A stretch of 64,000 nt of DNA, from positions 25,237,501-25,301,500 of the forward strand of contig CM073887.1 of the NCBI GenBank assembly GCA_037176705.1. Direction: 5' to 3'. Of this stretch, positions 1 through 11,824 are shown piece after piece. The stretch's first letter is position 1. Each line of letters opens with the position of its first letter. The stretch comes from Molossus alvarezi. Its lineage: Eukaryota; Chordata; Mammalia; Chiroptera; Molossidae. A program made the position numbers and the translations under genes. Under the pieces are notes generated by a model. It had not been told where the DNA came from and ran no database searches. It worked only from the letters and a program-made list of their open reading frames with translations.

Positions 1-204
1 AATACACAGGAATGAGTTTCTATAAAGAGTTAAAATGCAATAGAAATAACTAGTTGTTCCTGAAGCTCTTAGGTCTCATTGACATGAAGTGTATTTGACT
101 ATGTCTTTTTTAGAGGATAAATAAAGGGCTCTCAGAGGGGATTTGCATCATCAAGTTCCAAGCATTAAAATTTCATGCTTGTGCCTCACACAGTCTGTGT
201 TTTT

Positions 205-365
205 TGATACAGCCTTGGACACTTTCTAACTGTGTGACCTTGGACAAATTATTTAATTCCTATGATTATCATCATCTATCAAGTGGGGACCCTGAAGGTC
301 TTGCAGACTAAGTGAAAATTAATGATATGGTAACTGTGAAAAGTGCTTTGTAAGCTGTGATGCAT
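205..365 (+). repeat. MIR SINE fragment
   Basis: TAACTGTGTGACCTTGGACA, then AAGTGGGGACC and GTGAAAAGTGCTTTGTAAG follow the usual order of the MIR core and 3' end. Confidence 0.65.
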
Positions 366-496
366 TACACAAGTGCTGGTTATCATTAGAATTCCTGTCT
401 GTTAAGACAACATCTTCATGTTGCTCGAAGCTCACAAAAGCCCCAGTGTTGCCAGGTACACATCAGTCTCCTGGCTGGGCTGGTGTATACAGCAGA

Positions 497-1735
497 CTTT
501 TTGGACACTGTTGGACAATCCATATGGAGTTGACGTCAATCACGACAGTTATGTCAAGTGGCATGATGCCCAGAATTGAGGTAATAAGGTGTAATGGGCA
601 CGCCCTTGTGATGGGCCCAGAAGGCCTAAAAACCCAAGTCTGGACACTTGGATAAGGACTCCATTTGGACACTGATATCAGTGGGACTACCACTCATTGA
701 AGACTATAAGAACACAGAGTTTGTGATACCGTTATAATAATATGTTTATTATTTAACAAGAAATGAGTAAAAAAAAAAGATCAGATAATATAGGCATGCC
801 ATTTATACAGCTTTGACCGAAGCTGCAAGTTAACACTCTCCAATGCTGTTCTCAGCAGATTGATGGGGGAAGGCACTAGACAAAGGCAGTTTAGATGCAC
901 GCCCAGTAAGGTCTGGGTGACTTGGGAAGGTGCTTACTGTCAGTCACTCCTGGGAGCAGGTAACTGGTCAGAATAGGCATGGCCACTGTAAGTGCACAAA
1001 ATCTGAGAAACATAATGTCCTAAACAAAGAAAGTTCACACTCTCTCACTCTCTTGGTTCTTTTCGGACCCCTGTTGCAAGGGGAGCATTCCCCTGTGTTT
1101 GCCCACGTGGCCCATGGCCGTGTGGGACTCCACACAATGGACTGATGGACTGAATCTTGTCTGATATGCCATCGGACCCAGTTTAATCATGAAACAGAAA
1201 CTCTGGACACTGGCCTTACTTCTAGCGTTGCCGAATCCACAGCTGCCCCTTTTCTGAGACTGGACTAAAGGATATGGGACTTAACCACCCAAGAAATATA
1301 ACTCCACGCAGATAAAATCTTTTGCCACATCTCATTCTCCTACTGGGGCTTCTGAAAATGCTTATTTCAGTGGTGCCCCAAGAACCTCACTCCCACAAGC
1401 AATGGGGAAATCTGACCTACTGACTTCTCCTGTTACACTTTGACCATCTGATGCTCTAGCCTGGCGGAACCACAGGTCATGCACAGAGTTCTGCTGAACT
1501 TCCAGAAGGGTGCCACCACTGTAGCTGCCTGGCTTGAGACTGACACCTGGCTCTCATCTGAGGTTGCCTCCAATGACTGCGACTCTGCTTGCTTTATCAT
1601 GTAACCTGTGTGTGACTCTATTGGCTTATTGGGGAGGTCTACCCTAATAAACCTGGCATTGCAGAAAGAAACAAATGTGTGTGAGTGGCTCCTTTCAGGG
1701 ATGCTCCCTTGCCCATGACAGCTGAGACTCCAGCC
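497..1735 (+). mobile_element. Old endogenous-retrovirus-type LTR, interrupted by a second LTR
   Basis: 497-724 and 1438-1735 are together similar to 5820-5310 read on the opposite strand, where the two parts are continuous. The shared strings include ATATGGAGTT, GACAGTTATGTCAAGTG, AATAAGCCAAT-type sequence and CAAGCCAGGCAGCT. An AATAAA lies at 1646-1651, as in the R region of an LTR. The insert at 725-1437 splits it. No viral genes are visible. Confidence 0.6.
725..1437 (+). mobile_element. Solo LTR (family S), copy 1, nested
   Basis: Similar over its length to 4128-4800 (shared AGATCAGATAATAT/AGACCAGATAATAT, GGGCATGCCA, CACACAATGGACTGATGG, TTGGACATTGGCC-type strings). It begins TGATACC, ends GTTACA, and has TTTG at both borders, which would fit a short LTR target duplication. 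Its polyadenylation hexamer is altered (GATAAA at 1310). Confidence 0.55.
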
Positions 1736-2199
1736 CAAGAATCCAAGCTGGCCCCAGTCCTCTTTCCATTCTACCCCAGCATCTAAATTGAGATTCTCAA
1801 ATCAAATTTGTATCATGCTGAGCAAAGACGTCAAAGCAGTGATTGGAATTCCTTATGTGAGAGGAAAAAAATAAATTTTAAGAATTTAAAATCCTTCCTT
1901 TCTCCTGCCTTCTGAAGAGAAAGGACTCTTTGTCAGGTTAGGTACCTGATGGTTGTTACACTAAGGAGAGAGGTGATTGGTGAAAAAAAATGGGAAAAGC
2001 TGAGAAGGCCAAATTGTGCTATGGTGATAGAGGAAAGGGCATATAATAGGAATAAGGCCACAGTTGTTTAATGATTATTCACCTACTAATAAAAGGTTTT
2101 CTTACAAATTCTGGGAAATTGGAGGATGCGTTACAAGAAAACTAACAGGGCTATAGAGAAGATAAGATGCCTTGGAGCCCAGATGGGCCCATTACTCAC

Positions 2200-2640
2200 A
2201 AAAGAAAATCTATTTTGAGAACAAAGGACAGAACACACTTTGATATAGTTGCTGTGTCTGGACCCTGACCCCCTCCAGGAGTTTGCTTCGGGAATGCTGA
2301 CCATACCTCAGTCCCAGGAATAGGAGGAGCTGTTTTAACATCATAGAAAATTAACTATCTTGTTATCAGACTTCAAGATCCTGGAAGGAGATACATGGAC
2401 CAAGGACCCTGCAGCCCTTATCCTGTCCCTACTTCCCCCCTTACATGCAGCCCCGTTCTTAGTTATCCTATATAATCAGCCAGCTAATAGGAGAGGTTAG
2501 AACACCATTTCCAGGATGATCTGCTGCTCTCTCCATTCTGTGGGCATTGTTGGAATAAACACTCATATATGATTCAACCCTGTCTCTGCTTAATTTAGCT
2601 CAAGTAGGGACAGGCGGCCTCAGACCTGTTGTGTTCAGTT
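2200..2640 (+). mobile_element. LTR-like remnant
   Basis: CTATATAATCAGCC (TATA-like, about 2468-2475) is followed 80 bp later by GGAATAAACACTC (AATAAA at 2554-2559), the spacing of an LTR U3-R promoter and poly(A) signal. The GA-rich stretch just after it, with AGACAGAAAGAGGGAGTA repeated twice (2729-2760), may be internal sequence. Family not recognised. Confidence 0.4.
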
Positions 2641-3108
2641 CCAATGGGAGAGAAGACGAAGCCAACAGTAGGAGCCAAGACCCAAGGAGCAAAAGTGGAG
2701 GGGCAAGGAGGCGGAAAGAGAGGAGTAAGACAGAAAGAGGGAGTAAGACAGAAAGAGGGAGGTAAGAAGGAGGGACCGCCTCACGGAGTGGAAATTCTGA
2801 AAGAAAAGAATATTCAAAAAAGATGACTAGGCAATTTTGCTTTCTAAAGTTGTGTCGTTATGTTTCTCCTCTCTCCAAGACCCCTTCAGGGAAGACCTAA
2901 ATAACTATTAGAATCCAACTTGGATTTGTTTGCATATTTGCTTTTTAGAATGTGTTGTATTGAGTCTGGCACAAAGAGTAGAAAAATTTAAGATGGTTAC
3001 ACCTATTTGGGTAAATATTTCATTACCATTTTTCTCTCTGGGTCTTAAAAATTATAGAAGCTAAGTAAAGCCATAATAAAAAAACAAAATGGAGAGAGCA
3101 GCAGATCA

Positions 3109-3336
3109 TCTTGCTGACAAAGGGGTTGCTCAAGCCTCAAGCAGAACAGTCCGGGAAACAGCAGGGTTTGTGCAGTGGGTCAGGTCTTGCCTCTCAGTCA
3201 GGTGTGCCCTGCCCAGGCTAGGTGTAACAGAGGAAGGCTTCCTCTCTCATGGCCTGCAGGCTAATGGCTGCTGCTACAGACATGCTAGTTAACTAGAGTT
3301 CTGCTTGAGGCTCGAGCAACCCCTTTGTCAGGAAGA
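3109..3336. repeat. Inverted repeat with 39-bp arms and ~150-bp loop
   Basis: The left arm 3109-3147 contains TGACAAAGGGGTTGCTCAAG and CCTCAAGCAGAAC. The right arm 3298-3336 is its reverse complement with only a few mismatches. No coding capacity inside. It could be a MITE, or a fold-back inside LTR-related sequence, because the right arm abuts an LTR-like stretch. Confidence 0.75.
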
Positions 3337-3690
3337 GGTGGAAAAAATATGCATGTAATAATGACTTCCCAAACAGACTCAGATCAAGTCGGGATGGACA
3401 TGGAACAAAGGATTTAGAAGTTTCCAGATTTTCTGGGATCCCTTTTGGGTGCCTAGCTGTCTATAGTCCCCACCCACAGCTTTACCTCACCCAGCCTCCC
3501 TTCCCTTGATATATAAGATGTCTGAATTTTGATCCCTAAAAGTGGATTTGAGAATTAGTTCTTCCATCTTCTAGAGCTTGGCCTTCTCAATCAATAAACC
3601 TTTCCTTGCTCTGAACTTTAATCTATTGAATATTGGCCTTTCTTTTGAAGCATCAGGTACATGAACCTCGCACCTGTATCATAGGGGCCA
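3337..3690 (+). mobile_element. LTR-like remnant
   Basis: CCTTGATATATAAGATG (about 3506-3520) and TCAATCAATAAACC (AATAAA at 3593-3598) have LTR-like spacing. The surrounding sequence shows no open reading frame of note. Different family from the LTRs at 0.5-1.7 and 4.1-5.8 kb. Confidence 0.4.
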
Positions 3691-4127
3691 TTCCCAGGCT
3701 GGAGCTCCAGAGTAAACAGTGTTTGGCAATTCCTTTGCCAGTTAAATATGCTCCTCCAGCAGGATGGAGGGGTTTTGAATCCTTCAGTGCTCATTCAGGG
3801 CCCTAGTTTTTCTACTGATGGCTCCTTCCCATTGCCTTTCTGCCTCATTTACAGTCTACATCCTCAGCTCTGTTGCATCCTACTCCATTTTTAAAATCTA
3901 CATCATACTACCATTTACCTAATCTCAGTTCCTGATCCGTCACCTAACCTCTGCTTTATAAGATTTGTAATTTGTACTGTTACCATAGTTATCTAGATAT
4001 TAATAAAGGAAAGAGAACAGGGAACCACCGGTCTCTCCCCGGGGAAGGAGGGAGAGAGCACATGCACAGTAGAAGTCAAAACAACACAGGGGGAGGTGCT
4101 TGACCATAAAGGCCTGTCAGTCTAACT

Positions 4128-4801
4128 GATAATCATTACAATAATCTGATTATTATTTAAGAGGAAAGGAGTAACGGGAAGACCAGATAATATGGGCATG
4201 CCACTTACAGAGCTTTGTCAGGAAGCTGCAGTTAACATTCTCCAGGTCTATTCCCCGCAAATTGATGAGGGAAGGGGCTGGACGAAGGCAGTTTAGACGC
4301 ATGTCCAGTAGGGTGTGGGTGACGAGGGAAAATGCTTACCTGTTAGTCACACCTAAGAACAAGTTAGTGGCCTCTATAAAGGCATGAAATCTAAGATACA
4401 GAAGCCCCTAGACAAAGAAAGTTCCCTCTCTCTTGCCTCTTGGTTCCCCTGGCCCTTGGGATTCCTTTTGCTCCCCAAGGAGAGCATTCCCCTGTATTCA
4501 CCCCTGTGGCCACCAGGCATGTGGACTCCACACAATGGACTGATGGCTTCACTCTAGCCTGATGCTCTACCAGACTCAGTTTCACAATGGACTGAAAACT
4601 TTGGACATTGGCCCTGCTTCTGGCTCTGCTGAATCCCCAGCTACCCCTCTTCCAGGACTACACTAAGGGAACTGGGACTATAGAACCCAAAGGGAATGTA
4701 ACTCCATGCAAATAAAAATTATTCATTTTCTGAAGATATCACAGGAGCCCCACTTCCACTAGTAATGGAGAAATTTGGCCCACTGATTTCTTCTGCAATA
4801 T
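4128..4801 (+). mobile_element. Solo LTR (family S), copy 2
   Basis: Second copy of the LTR at 725-1437. Starts TGATAATCATTACAATAATC, with TAAC at both borders. The AATAAA hexamer is retained (4711-4716). Confidence 0.55.
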
Positions 4802-5300
4802 AACCTGGGAAAGGGATCATTAGTCAAGGGGTGGACCCACCAAAAGCCTGGGAAATCTTGAACAGTTGATAGATTATTTTGAAAAAGCTCCTAGTTCTTC
4901 CCAAGACCAAAATAATATAAACCCAGCTTAACAAAGAAGCTCTCTCTCATGCACCCAGTAACATCCTCACCCACTTGTTTGTGCTCTCTCTCGTGTGCTG
5001 GGAGACACGTGACCATGCAGATCTAGGCCACCTGGGGCCTGCGGCAGACCATATGGACTCCAAAGGACTAAGTTTTAATATGAAACAGAAACTCTGGACA
5101 CTGGCCTTTGTTTTGGCCTTGCTGAAGACACGGTTGGACTTTTTCCATGGTGAGGAGGATGGAGACAGGATATTGGAAACCCAGGGGAAGCCTTCACAAA
5201 TAAATCGTGCCACCCCACAGTCTCCTGTGTGTGGGTCCTTAGAATGCTTTCCTCATGTTCCTGTGGAAGAGGAGCCACCAGCAACAGTACCAATTTCTCA
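4802..5300 (+). mobile_element. Related LTR fragment
   Basis: Carries AATAATATAAACCC (TATA-like, about 4909-4922), GAAACAGAAACTCTGGACACTGGCC (seen as AAACAGAAACTCTGGACACT, shared with family S) and CAAATAAATCGTG (AATAAA near 5199). Probably a related LTR subfamily. Confidence 0.45.
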
Positions 5301-5309
5301 AAATTGATT

Positions 5310-5820
5310 CCTGCAATGAGCAAGGGATCATCGCCCAAAGGAGTCACACACATCTGTGTCTTTCCACAAGTTTATCAGGGGAGACCTCCCTAATAAGCCA
5401 ATGGAGTCACACTCAGGTTACACACGAAGAAGGGAGCCTATTCAACAGAAACAAGCAGCGCAAGCATCTTCCCTGAAGTCCTGGTCACTGGCAGCGTCCG
5501 CAGCTAGAGAGGCGGGCATTGGTCTCAAGCCAGGCAGCTGCAGTGGCAGCGTGCACCCAGTGAAATGGAAGTCCCGCTGGGCTCTGAGCGTGGTCCTTGG
5601 CACAGCCAGGCTTAAGCATTGGGTGGTCGGAGCTCTGAGTTCTTACAGTGGCAATGGGCAGGGAGTCCACTCATATCATTGTCTAGACTGGTGGTTTGGG
5701 GCATTCCAGACCCCTCCTGAGGCATTTCCATTACACTCCTTTACCTCAGTCTGGACATAGCACTTGACATAACTGTCATGGCTGACAGTAACTCCATATT
5801 GGATTGTCAAAGGTGTCCAA
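5310..5820 (-). mobile_element. Uninterrupted inverted copy of the 0.5-1.7 kb LTR
   Basis: Read on the minus strand this matches 497-724 joined to 1438-1735, so it shows what the interrupted copy looked like before the insertion. The two copies face in opposite directions about 3.6 kb apart. Confidence 0.55.
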
Positions 5821-5829
5821 AACCTCTCC

Positions 5830-6224
5830 TCTGCTCTTGCTCTTTGTAATTCCTAACTCACATCCCAAGGACTGGCCTCTGGCTTTTCTCCTTGTCTATG
5901 ATTCCGCTCTGTCTCTTGGACTCCCTTGCTCTCTGCCATTTCTGGGAATACCTCCCCCCATTCAGCTTCTCCTACAAGGCTGTGACCCAGAGACCAGGTA
6001 GCAGTCTCTGTTAATCTCACTCCTGATGCCAAAAGCACCATGGAGAAAGTCAAGTCTCTTTGAAAACAAGGCTATTGTATTCCATAGCCATGCTGTAGCA
6101 GCCCAAGGATTTGGCTTGGATTTCTAACGCAGGCCTCTACAGACGGGGGCGGGGGAGGGGCGTCATTGCTGTAGATGAGTTGACTGACACAGAGCACCTG
6201 TCAGGGCCTGCATGACCAGAATGC

Positions 6225-6267
<43 letters not shown>

Positions 6268-7420
6268 CACGCATGCTGGTGCATGAATCTATCTAGACTT
6301 CTACATTTGGTGTTTGTTAATTTTTTTAGAGTCTTCAATTAGGAAACAACACATGTGTTGTTTAGCTCTTTCCACTTGTTAATAAATTATTTTCTCAACC
6401 AATTCTATTCAAGCTTAGCAAAGCAGATCGAGGCTACCTGTTGTGTTTTTAAACCCCATCTGTTTCCCCCTCAATTGAAATGCAAAACAACAACAAAAAA
6501 GAAAAACTCACTTGTTCTACCCTGTTTTTCCTGGGAGGTCACATTATTTTCACCTTTATTTCCAAATTGCCTTCTAGGGGCACAGACATAACGTGAATTA
6601 GCCCCAAAGCTAATTGGAGCAAAACTATTTATGGTCTGAATAAAATATTTTTATAGACTTAAGTAGCATAAAAATCAACCGTAAACAGCTGTATATTTGT
6701 GAGAAGTAAGAAGTGAGTCCACAAAACTCTATCACTGATGCTCTTTACTACCTTTTAAAATCAGCACATTTTCACCATGAGAGTTGCTAACTCCTTCCTT
6801 GGACACCCTGCCCCACGGTTCAGCTCTGCTGCTTCGCTGGGGAACAGGAGAGGGAGGGACCAAAGGAAAGATAATTGCAAAAACGTGCGCTTTCTGCTCC
6901 CCTGCCAGCTTCCCCACTCCAAATGATGCATTGGAATCTCGAGTTATGTATCATTCTCTGTGAAGAGAGCATAGCATCATTTCGAAGGAAAATGCACACA
7001 GAAAAAGTCATTTGTTTGAAGGGGGAAAAAAACTCCTTTTCTTCTGTTGTCAGAATTATTATCAACCTTTTTGTTTTCAGCCACCCCCTCCCCGCCCCCG
7101 TAGGAGATAAAAGGAATTGGAAGTGAATTTATTTAACTTGTGTGAGATTTTTTTTTTTTTTTTTTGGAGGGAGGAAGAGGGATTACTACCATTTCATTTC
7201 GGGGCTTCCATCATTAACCCCAGCAGACTGTGGCTCGGTAGAGCTGCCACCCCTCACATGAAGAAACATTCCTTCTGTTCTCTGAACAAGCTTGACACAG
7301 GCTAAGTTTTCCAGAGTTCATTTAGAGAAATTCTAAATATATGCAAATAAATGATCATGCCAACGAATTAAAGAAGAGAATTTAGAAACAGAGTTGCAGC
7401 AGAAACCTGCATGAGGACCA
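5830..7420. other. Unique intergenic sequence
   Basis: No gene recognised. Apart from the GT repeat and a T20 run (7147-7166) the stretch from about 6590 to 7060 is low in repeats. It includes AAAGCTAATTGGAGC and an AT-rich block near 6600-6700 that look like possible conserved regulatory DNA; this is an impression, not a test. Confidence 0.4.
6224..6266. repeat. (GT)n microsatellite
   Basis: About 20 uninterrupted GT dinucleotides. Confidence 0.97.
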
Positions 7421-7423
7421 CCC

Positions 7424-7620
7424 TCAGGGGTGGGGAATGTCCGGCCCACGAGCCGTATAAGGCCTGTGACATCAATACCAGGTAGCATCACACCCTCACC
7501 AAATTAGCCTGACCAAATGCAGCAGGCTAATTTTTAAGTTGATAATTTTGTATGGCCCCAGAATGATGTTATAAATATCAAAGTGGCCCTTGGCAGAAAA
7601 AAGTTTCCCCACCCCTGAGA
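7424..7620. mobile_element. Non-autonomous hAT-like MITE
   Basis: About 197 bp bounded by inverted ends CTCAGGGGTGGGGAA (7424) and TTCCCCACCCCTGAG (7605-7619). Inside it has CCGGCCCACGAGCCGTATAAGG and GTGGCCCTTGGCAGAAAAAAG-like stretches typical of a hAT family. The 8-bp target duplication is not evident. Confidence 0.7.
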
Positions 7621-8191
7621 GATTCAAAGTATGCTTCCAAAAATTGGCTTCTGGAAGGAGAATTCGTTATGTGAAAGTAGTTCCGAGCCAGGTGAGGATG
7701 GAGACATCACCTGTGTTGAGGAAGGGGCATCAATGTGTTTTGTGACAGGTTGTAACCCCTGTTTGTGACAGAAGTCTGATATGTTTGTGTTAAAAAAAAA
7801 AAAAAGATGTACTTTTGGGTACAATGGCTGCACTTGGGCAGACAGGATAGAGAAATAGAGAAAAGTTTCATTTAAACTCAGGGAAAAAGAGAGGATCAGA
7901 GTAAGTGTGATGGAAACATCTGGAGTGGGAAATCCTTTGAGTCTCAACTCTTCCCGATAGTTACTTTGGGCAATTTGTTTCCACTCTGTGGGGCCTGACT
8001 TAGTCATCTTTCCGTGATTCTTCAGCCTAGTGATGCTCAGGCTTTTTGATCTAAGGATTCTGCCACTCCCTTAGAAAACGGAAGACCCCAAAGCACTTTT
8101 GTTTACTAAACTCTATCAGAAATTACCATATTAGAAATTAAATGACCAAATATTTTAACTATGTATTAATTCATTTTAAAATAACAAGTCT

Positions 8192-8406
8192 GGCCAGTGT
8201 GCTCAGTGGTCAAGTGTCGAACCATGCACCAAGGGCCACTGGTTCAATTCCCGGTCAGGGCACATGCCCAGGTTGTGGGCCCAGTCCCCAGTGGGGGGCA
8301 TGCAGGAGGCGGTCAATCGATGTTCTTGTCCAACGATGTTTCTATCTCTCTCTCCCTTTCCCTTCCTCTCTCTCTCTCAAATTAGAAAAGGAAAAAAAAA
8401 AAAAAA
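8192..8406 (+). mobile_element. Ves-related SINE, variant head
   Basis: tRNA-like head (CTGGCCAGTGTGCTCAGTGGTC, CAAGGGCC, GGTTCAATTCCC), GCAGGAGGC, ATCGATG, CT-rich stretch and A-rich tail. The head differs from most copies here (ACCATGCACCAA in place of the TCGGCCTGCAG segment), as does the copy at 61352, so both belong to another subfamily. Confidence 0.85.
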
Positions 8407-8756
8407 TGGTACCAGCCCATTTCATGTTAATATACTATATATTTATGAAAATTAAGTATATTTTCCAAAAGAGAAGTTACATTGTTTTACCTTTTCGTAA
8501 ATTTCTTCAATGCTCGACTTCATAGAAGACAGCTAGATCCTCCTATCTGCTTCCGCAGAGTGAGTCTGTTGCGATTTCACATATTGTGTAATTTACATAA
8601 GAGTGCATGTGAGAAGAGGGGGCGACTGTGTGAGGCAGAGGGAGCACCTGTGAGGTTAAAGGCAGAAATCAGGGGGGTGCTTCTATATGCCGAGGACTGC
8701 AAGATTTTGCCAGAAGATTACCTAAAGGCAAGTGCAAGATATGGAACAGACTCTTT

Positions 8757-8925
8757 TCTTTTTCAATCCTCATCTGTGGATATTTTTCTATTTATCTTCA
8801 GATAGAGTGGGAGGGAGGGAGAGAGACAGGGAAAGGGAGAGAGAGAAACATCGATGTGAGAGAGACACATCGACTGGTTGCTTCCTGCACAACCCTGCCT
8901 GGCCAGGCTGGAACAGATTCTTTCT
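8757..8925 (-). mobile_element. Truncated Ves SINE
   Basis: Contains the GATAGAGTGGGAGGGAGGGA block, GAGAGAAACATCGATGTGAG and GACTGGTTGC...GCACAACCCTGCC on the minus strand, then stops before the tRNA-like head. It lies beside an old LTR-like fragment (8930-9065). Confidence 0.75.
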
Positions 8926-8929
8926 CAGA

Positions 8930-9066
8930 GGCCTCAGAAGGAACCAATCGCTGAATACCTCGACTGTGGACATTAAAGCTCCGGAACTATGAGGCAACAA
9001 GTTTCTGTCGTTTTAGCCACCCAGGGCCAGGGCGTTTTGTTGCACAAGTCTAGTAAACTAATACAG
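8930..9066 (+). repeat. Old MaLR/MLT-like repeat fragment
   Basis: Contains CTCCGGAACTATGAGGCAACAAGTTTCTG, shown in two motifs (CCGGAACTATGAG and TTAGCCACCCAGGG) followed by GTAAACTAATACAG. These resemble the 3' end of common ancient mammalian LTR repeats. Family assignment is from memory. Confidence 0.4.
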
Positions 9067-9547
9067 TCTCTTTCAATTAATACATCCATTTCATCTATGT
9101 TCTTGAATATATTAGATTGAAAATATACTGGATTAAAATTGGCAAATTTAAGATGAAATATACACTGTGATAACATACTATATTACAAACGTGTGTCACA
9201 ATGACAATGAAGGAGGTAAGGACCAAAGTTGCAGATCTAAGTAACTTTGGAAACTATGTTTAATGGACACTGCGAGGCTAAAGAAAAACATAATTTTAGG
9301 CAAACACTGCTTTTATTGGTAAATTTGTTTTTCACAAGGTTCGGGTTAGTAATTCTCAATTTTCTTTACATGTGTACTAAAGTTGAACAAGTAAGTAAAT
9401 ACATTATAGATAATGTGAGCCAAGTTTCTCTACTTGTCAAAAAAAGACGTTACAAATAAATAAAAAGGAGATTCTAGAATGAACTATGCAGTGTGCTGGA
9501 TTGAATTAGGTATTCCTATGAACTTGTGTTTAAAAAAATGATGACAG

Positions 9548-9818
9548 CCCTGGCCGGTTTGGCTCAGTGGTTAGAGTGTCGGCCTGCAGTCCAGATAGAC
9601 CTGGGTTTGGTTCCCACTAAGGGCATGTACCTCAGTTGCAGTTTGTCCCTGGCCCTGGTTGGGTTGTGCAGGTGGCAACGACTTGATGTGTCCCTTTCAT
9701 GTCGATGTCTCTCTCTCTCTCTCTCTCTCTCCCCCCCCCCCCTCTCTCCCTCTCTCCCTCCTACTCTATCTGAACAAAAAACAAAAAAAGTCCTTGGGTG
9801 AGGATAAAAAGATAAAAT
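9548..9818 (+). mobile_element. Ves SINE
   Basis: Full plus-strand copy, from CCTGGCCGGTTTGGCTCAG to GGGTGAGGATAAAA, flanked by A7-TGATGACAG (9532-9547) and A7-CGATGACAG (9819-9834). A CT/C tract is expanded at 9708-9760. Confidence 0.92.
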
Positions 9819-9839
9819 AAAAAAACGATGACAGAGAGA

Positions 9840-11530
9840 CAGATAGCAGACATGAGTTGATATACATACTATATGCTCTAAGGTCTGGAGGCAGTGACAC
9901 CTTGGCAGCAATGAGTACACCCAGCACTCAGAGATCTTGGTGTCTAAATACCTTTTGCAATAAAAGGAACCAGGGTTTCTTGGAGAACTGGTTGATTCCA
10001 GGACTGAGGCAGAAAACTACAATATACAATTGAAACACTTTGTGGTGTTAGAAAGTAAGGAAGTCTCAAAGGACACATGAGCCAATATAAAGGAGCTTCC
10101 AATAGCCAAAGATGGAATAGTTTGAGCAAAATAATTAATGATAATATTGTATGCAATCCAGAGAATAAAATAAATGTCCACGAGCCTGTACCAATCGAAA
10201 TGGATAATTTAATAAATAATTAAGTGAGAGAAAAAGAAAAGCACAGAATTATTTAAATAAAAAATGTAGATGGAATAAGAGCAATAGAAAATCAGCATTA
10301 GAACGTGGCAATAATCATTGCTCCCCAGGCCTTGGAACACATTTGAGAACCACTGGATAAGAGTAAGAAATCTTTTTACCATTTATGATCATTAGTTTCT
10401 GGACAGAATTGGTCTTCTGCTTTCTCTTTTTGGGAGGGAGGGGGGTGCCTGCCTGCAGAAAGCTTGTGTTCTGGGGGTGAATGTTTAATTCAGAACAATG
10501 TTATCCAGCCCATTTTGGGCTTCACCTAAACCATATGGAACAAACAGGTAGCTTTAATGTTATTAAATCAGACTGTTTGATCTGCATCTACAGGAGTCCT
10601 ACTCTATTTTTCAGTTAGTTCGGAGCTCTGACTGGAATCGGCTGTGTTATTTTCCTCCTAAATCCCCAATATGAGCTTGTGTAACTCAGTGAGTATATAC
10701 AGCCCTTAACAGAAGGATGAAGAAGACCAAAGTGGCAGCAATTAAAGAGCGAGGAAAAAATCGCCCGGATTGCTCAGGTCCACAGGAGAAATCCTTGCAT
10801 CCTTCCTCGGAGCTCGCTCTAGCTCAGAGAACGGCGTCTTCTTTCTTTGTGTGATACGGGCAATGCTAGGTGCACGTATGTTCAAAAGCATTAATAACAA
10901 AGTAAATGACTATCATATGTGTCCAGTTATAAATCTTCTCTTTCTCCCTTGATGAAAGCTCAGCTGCTCCTTTTTACATTGAAGTTCCAACTCCTCTTCC
11001 TCTCAAACTACATTCTGGGGTAAGATTGCTCAGCCAGGTCGATATGGCAACTCAGCCATTTGGCCCCTTCCAAGTTCAGGAGACAGTCTCTACCCGTGTA
11101 GTCATCACAGTGTGTCCCCAAACCCTGCTTTGTGACTGAATTTTCCAAGTACCTCTAGAACTAAGCTTGTACAATCTGTTTCTATTTTACTATAATTCCT
11201 CTTTAATTGGTCCTCCACTAATCCAGAATTTTACATAATTTAAACACCACTTCTATGATTCCTACTTAATAGAAAATAGAAAATTATTTCCTTATTGAAA
11301 AGGTTTTGGGCTCCTAAGAACATATTTGATTTTCAAAGCTTTTATTTTTTTTAATTCTCCAAAACAAGAACTGAAAAGATGAAAGCTTCTTTTAGTTTTT
11401 CTTCCACGTCCAGATCTAACAATTCCCTTTCTCATAAAGGTCTTTGGGATTTTTTAGGTAAGCCTATTGAGAACCATAATGTCTCCACTTCATTCCATTT
11501 GTAAATATTCAATACTACTTTATATGTTCC
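9840..11530. other. Intergenic sequence without recognised genes
   Basis: AT-rich; no long open reading frame and no clear transposon. Possible old MIR/L2 traces only. Confidence 0.5.
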
Positions 11531-11551
11531 TTGTAAAAGAAAAAAAATCTG

Positions 11552-11805
11552 GCCCTGGCCAGTTTGGCTCAGCGGGTAGAGCATGAGCCCACGGACCAAA
11601 GAATCTCAGATTTGATTCCGGTCAAGGGCACGTACCTCAATTGTGGTTCATTCTGGCCCTGGTCAGGGTCATGTGGGAGGCAACCAGTCGATGTGTCTCT
11701 ATCACATTGATGTTTCTCTCGGTCTCTCCCTCTCCCCCTCCCTCCCTCCTACTCTATCTAATGATAAACAGAAAAATATCCTCGGGTGAGGAATAAAAAA
11801 AAAAG
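11552..11805 (+). mobile_element. Ves SINE
   Basis: Plus-strand copy with the GCCCTGGCCAGTTTGGCTCAG head, ACGGACCAAAG variant loop, CGATGTGTCTCT and TCCTCGGGTGAGGAAT tail. Flanked by A-rich duplications ending in AAATCTG (about 11535-11551 and 11806-11822). Confidence 0.9.
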
Positions 11806-11824
11806 AAAGAAAAAAAAAATCTGA

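Noticed and set aside
1433..1738. Similar translated peptides on the minus strand here and the plus strand at 5356-5760 (DLPNKP, ESH, GY)
   Set aside because: The similarity reflects two inverted copies of one LTR, not a conserved protein.
9564..9920. Ser/Leu-rich or Arg/Glu-rich short open frames, also at 23315-23587, 24097-24456, 34007-34240, 42364-42615 and 62502-62854
   Set aside because: All lie in the CT/GA-rich part of Ves SINEs.
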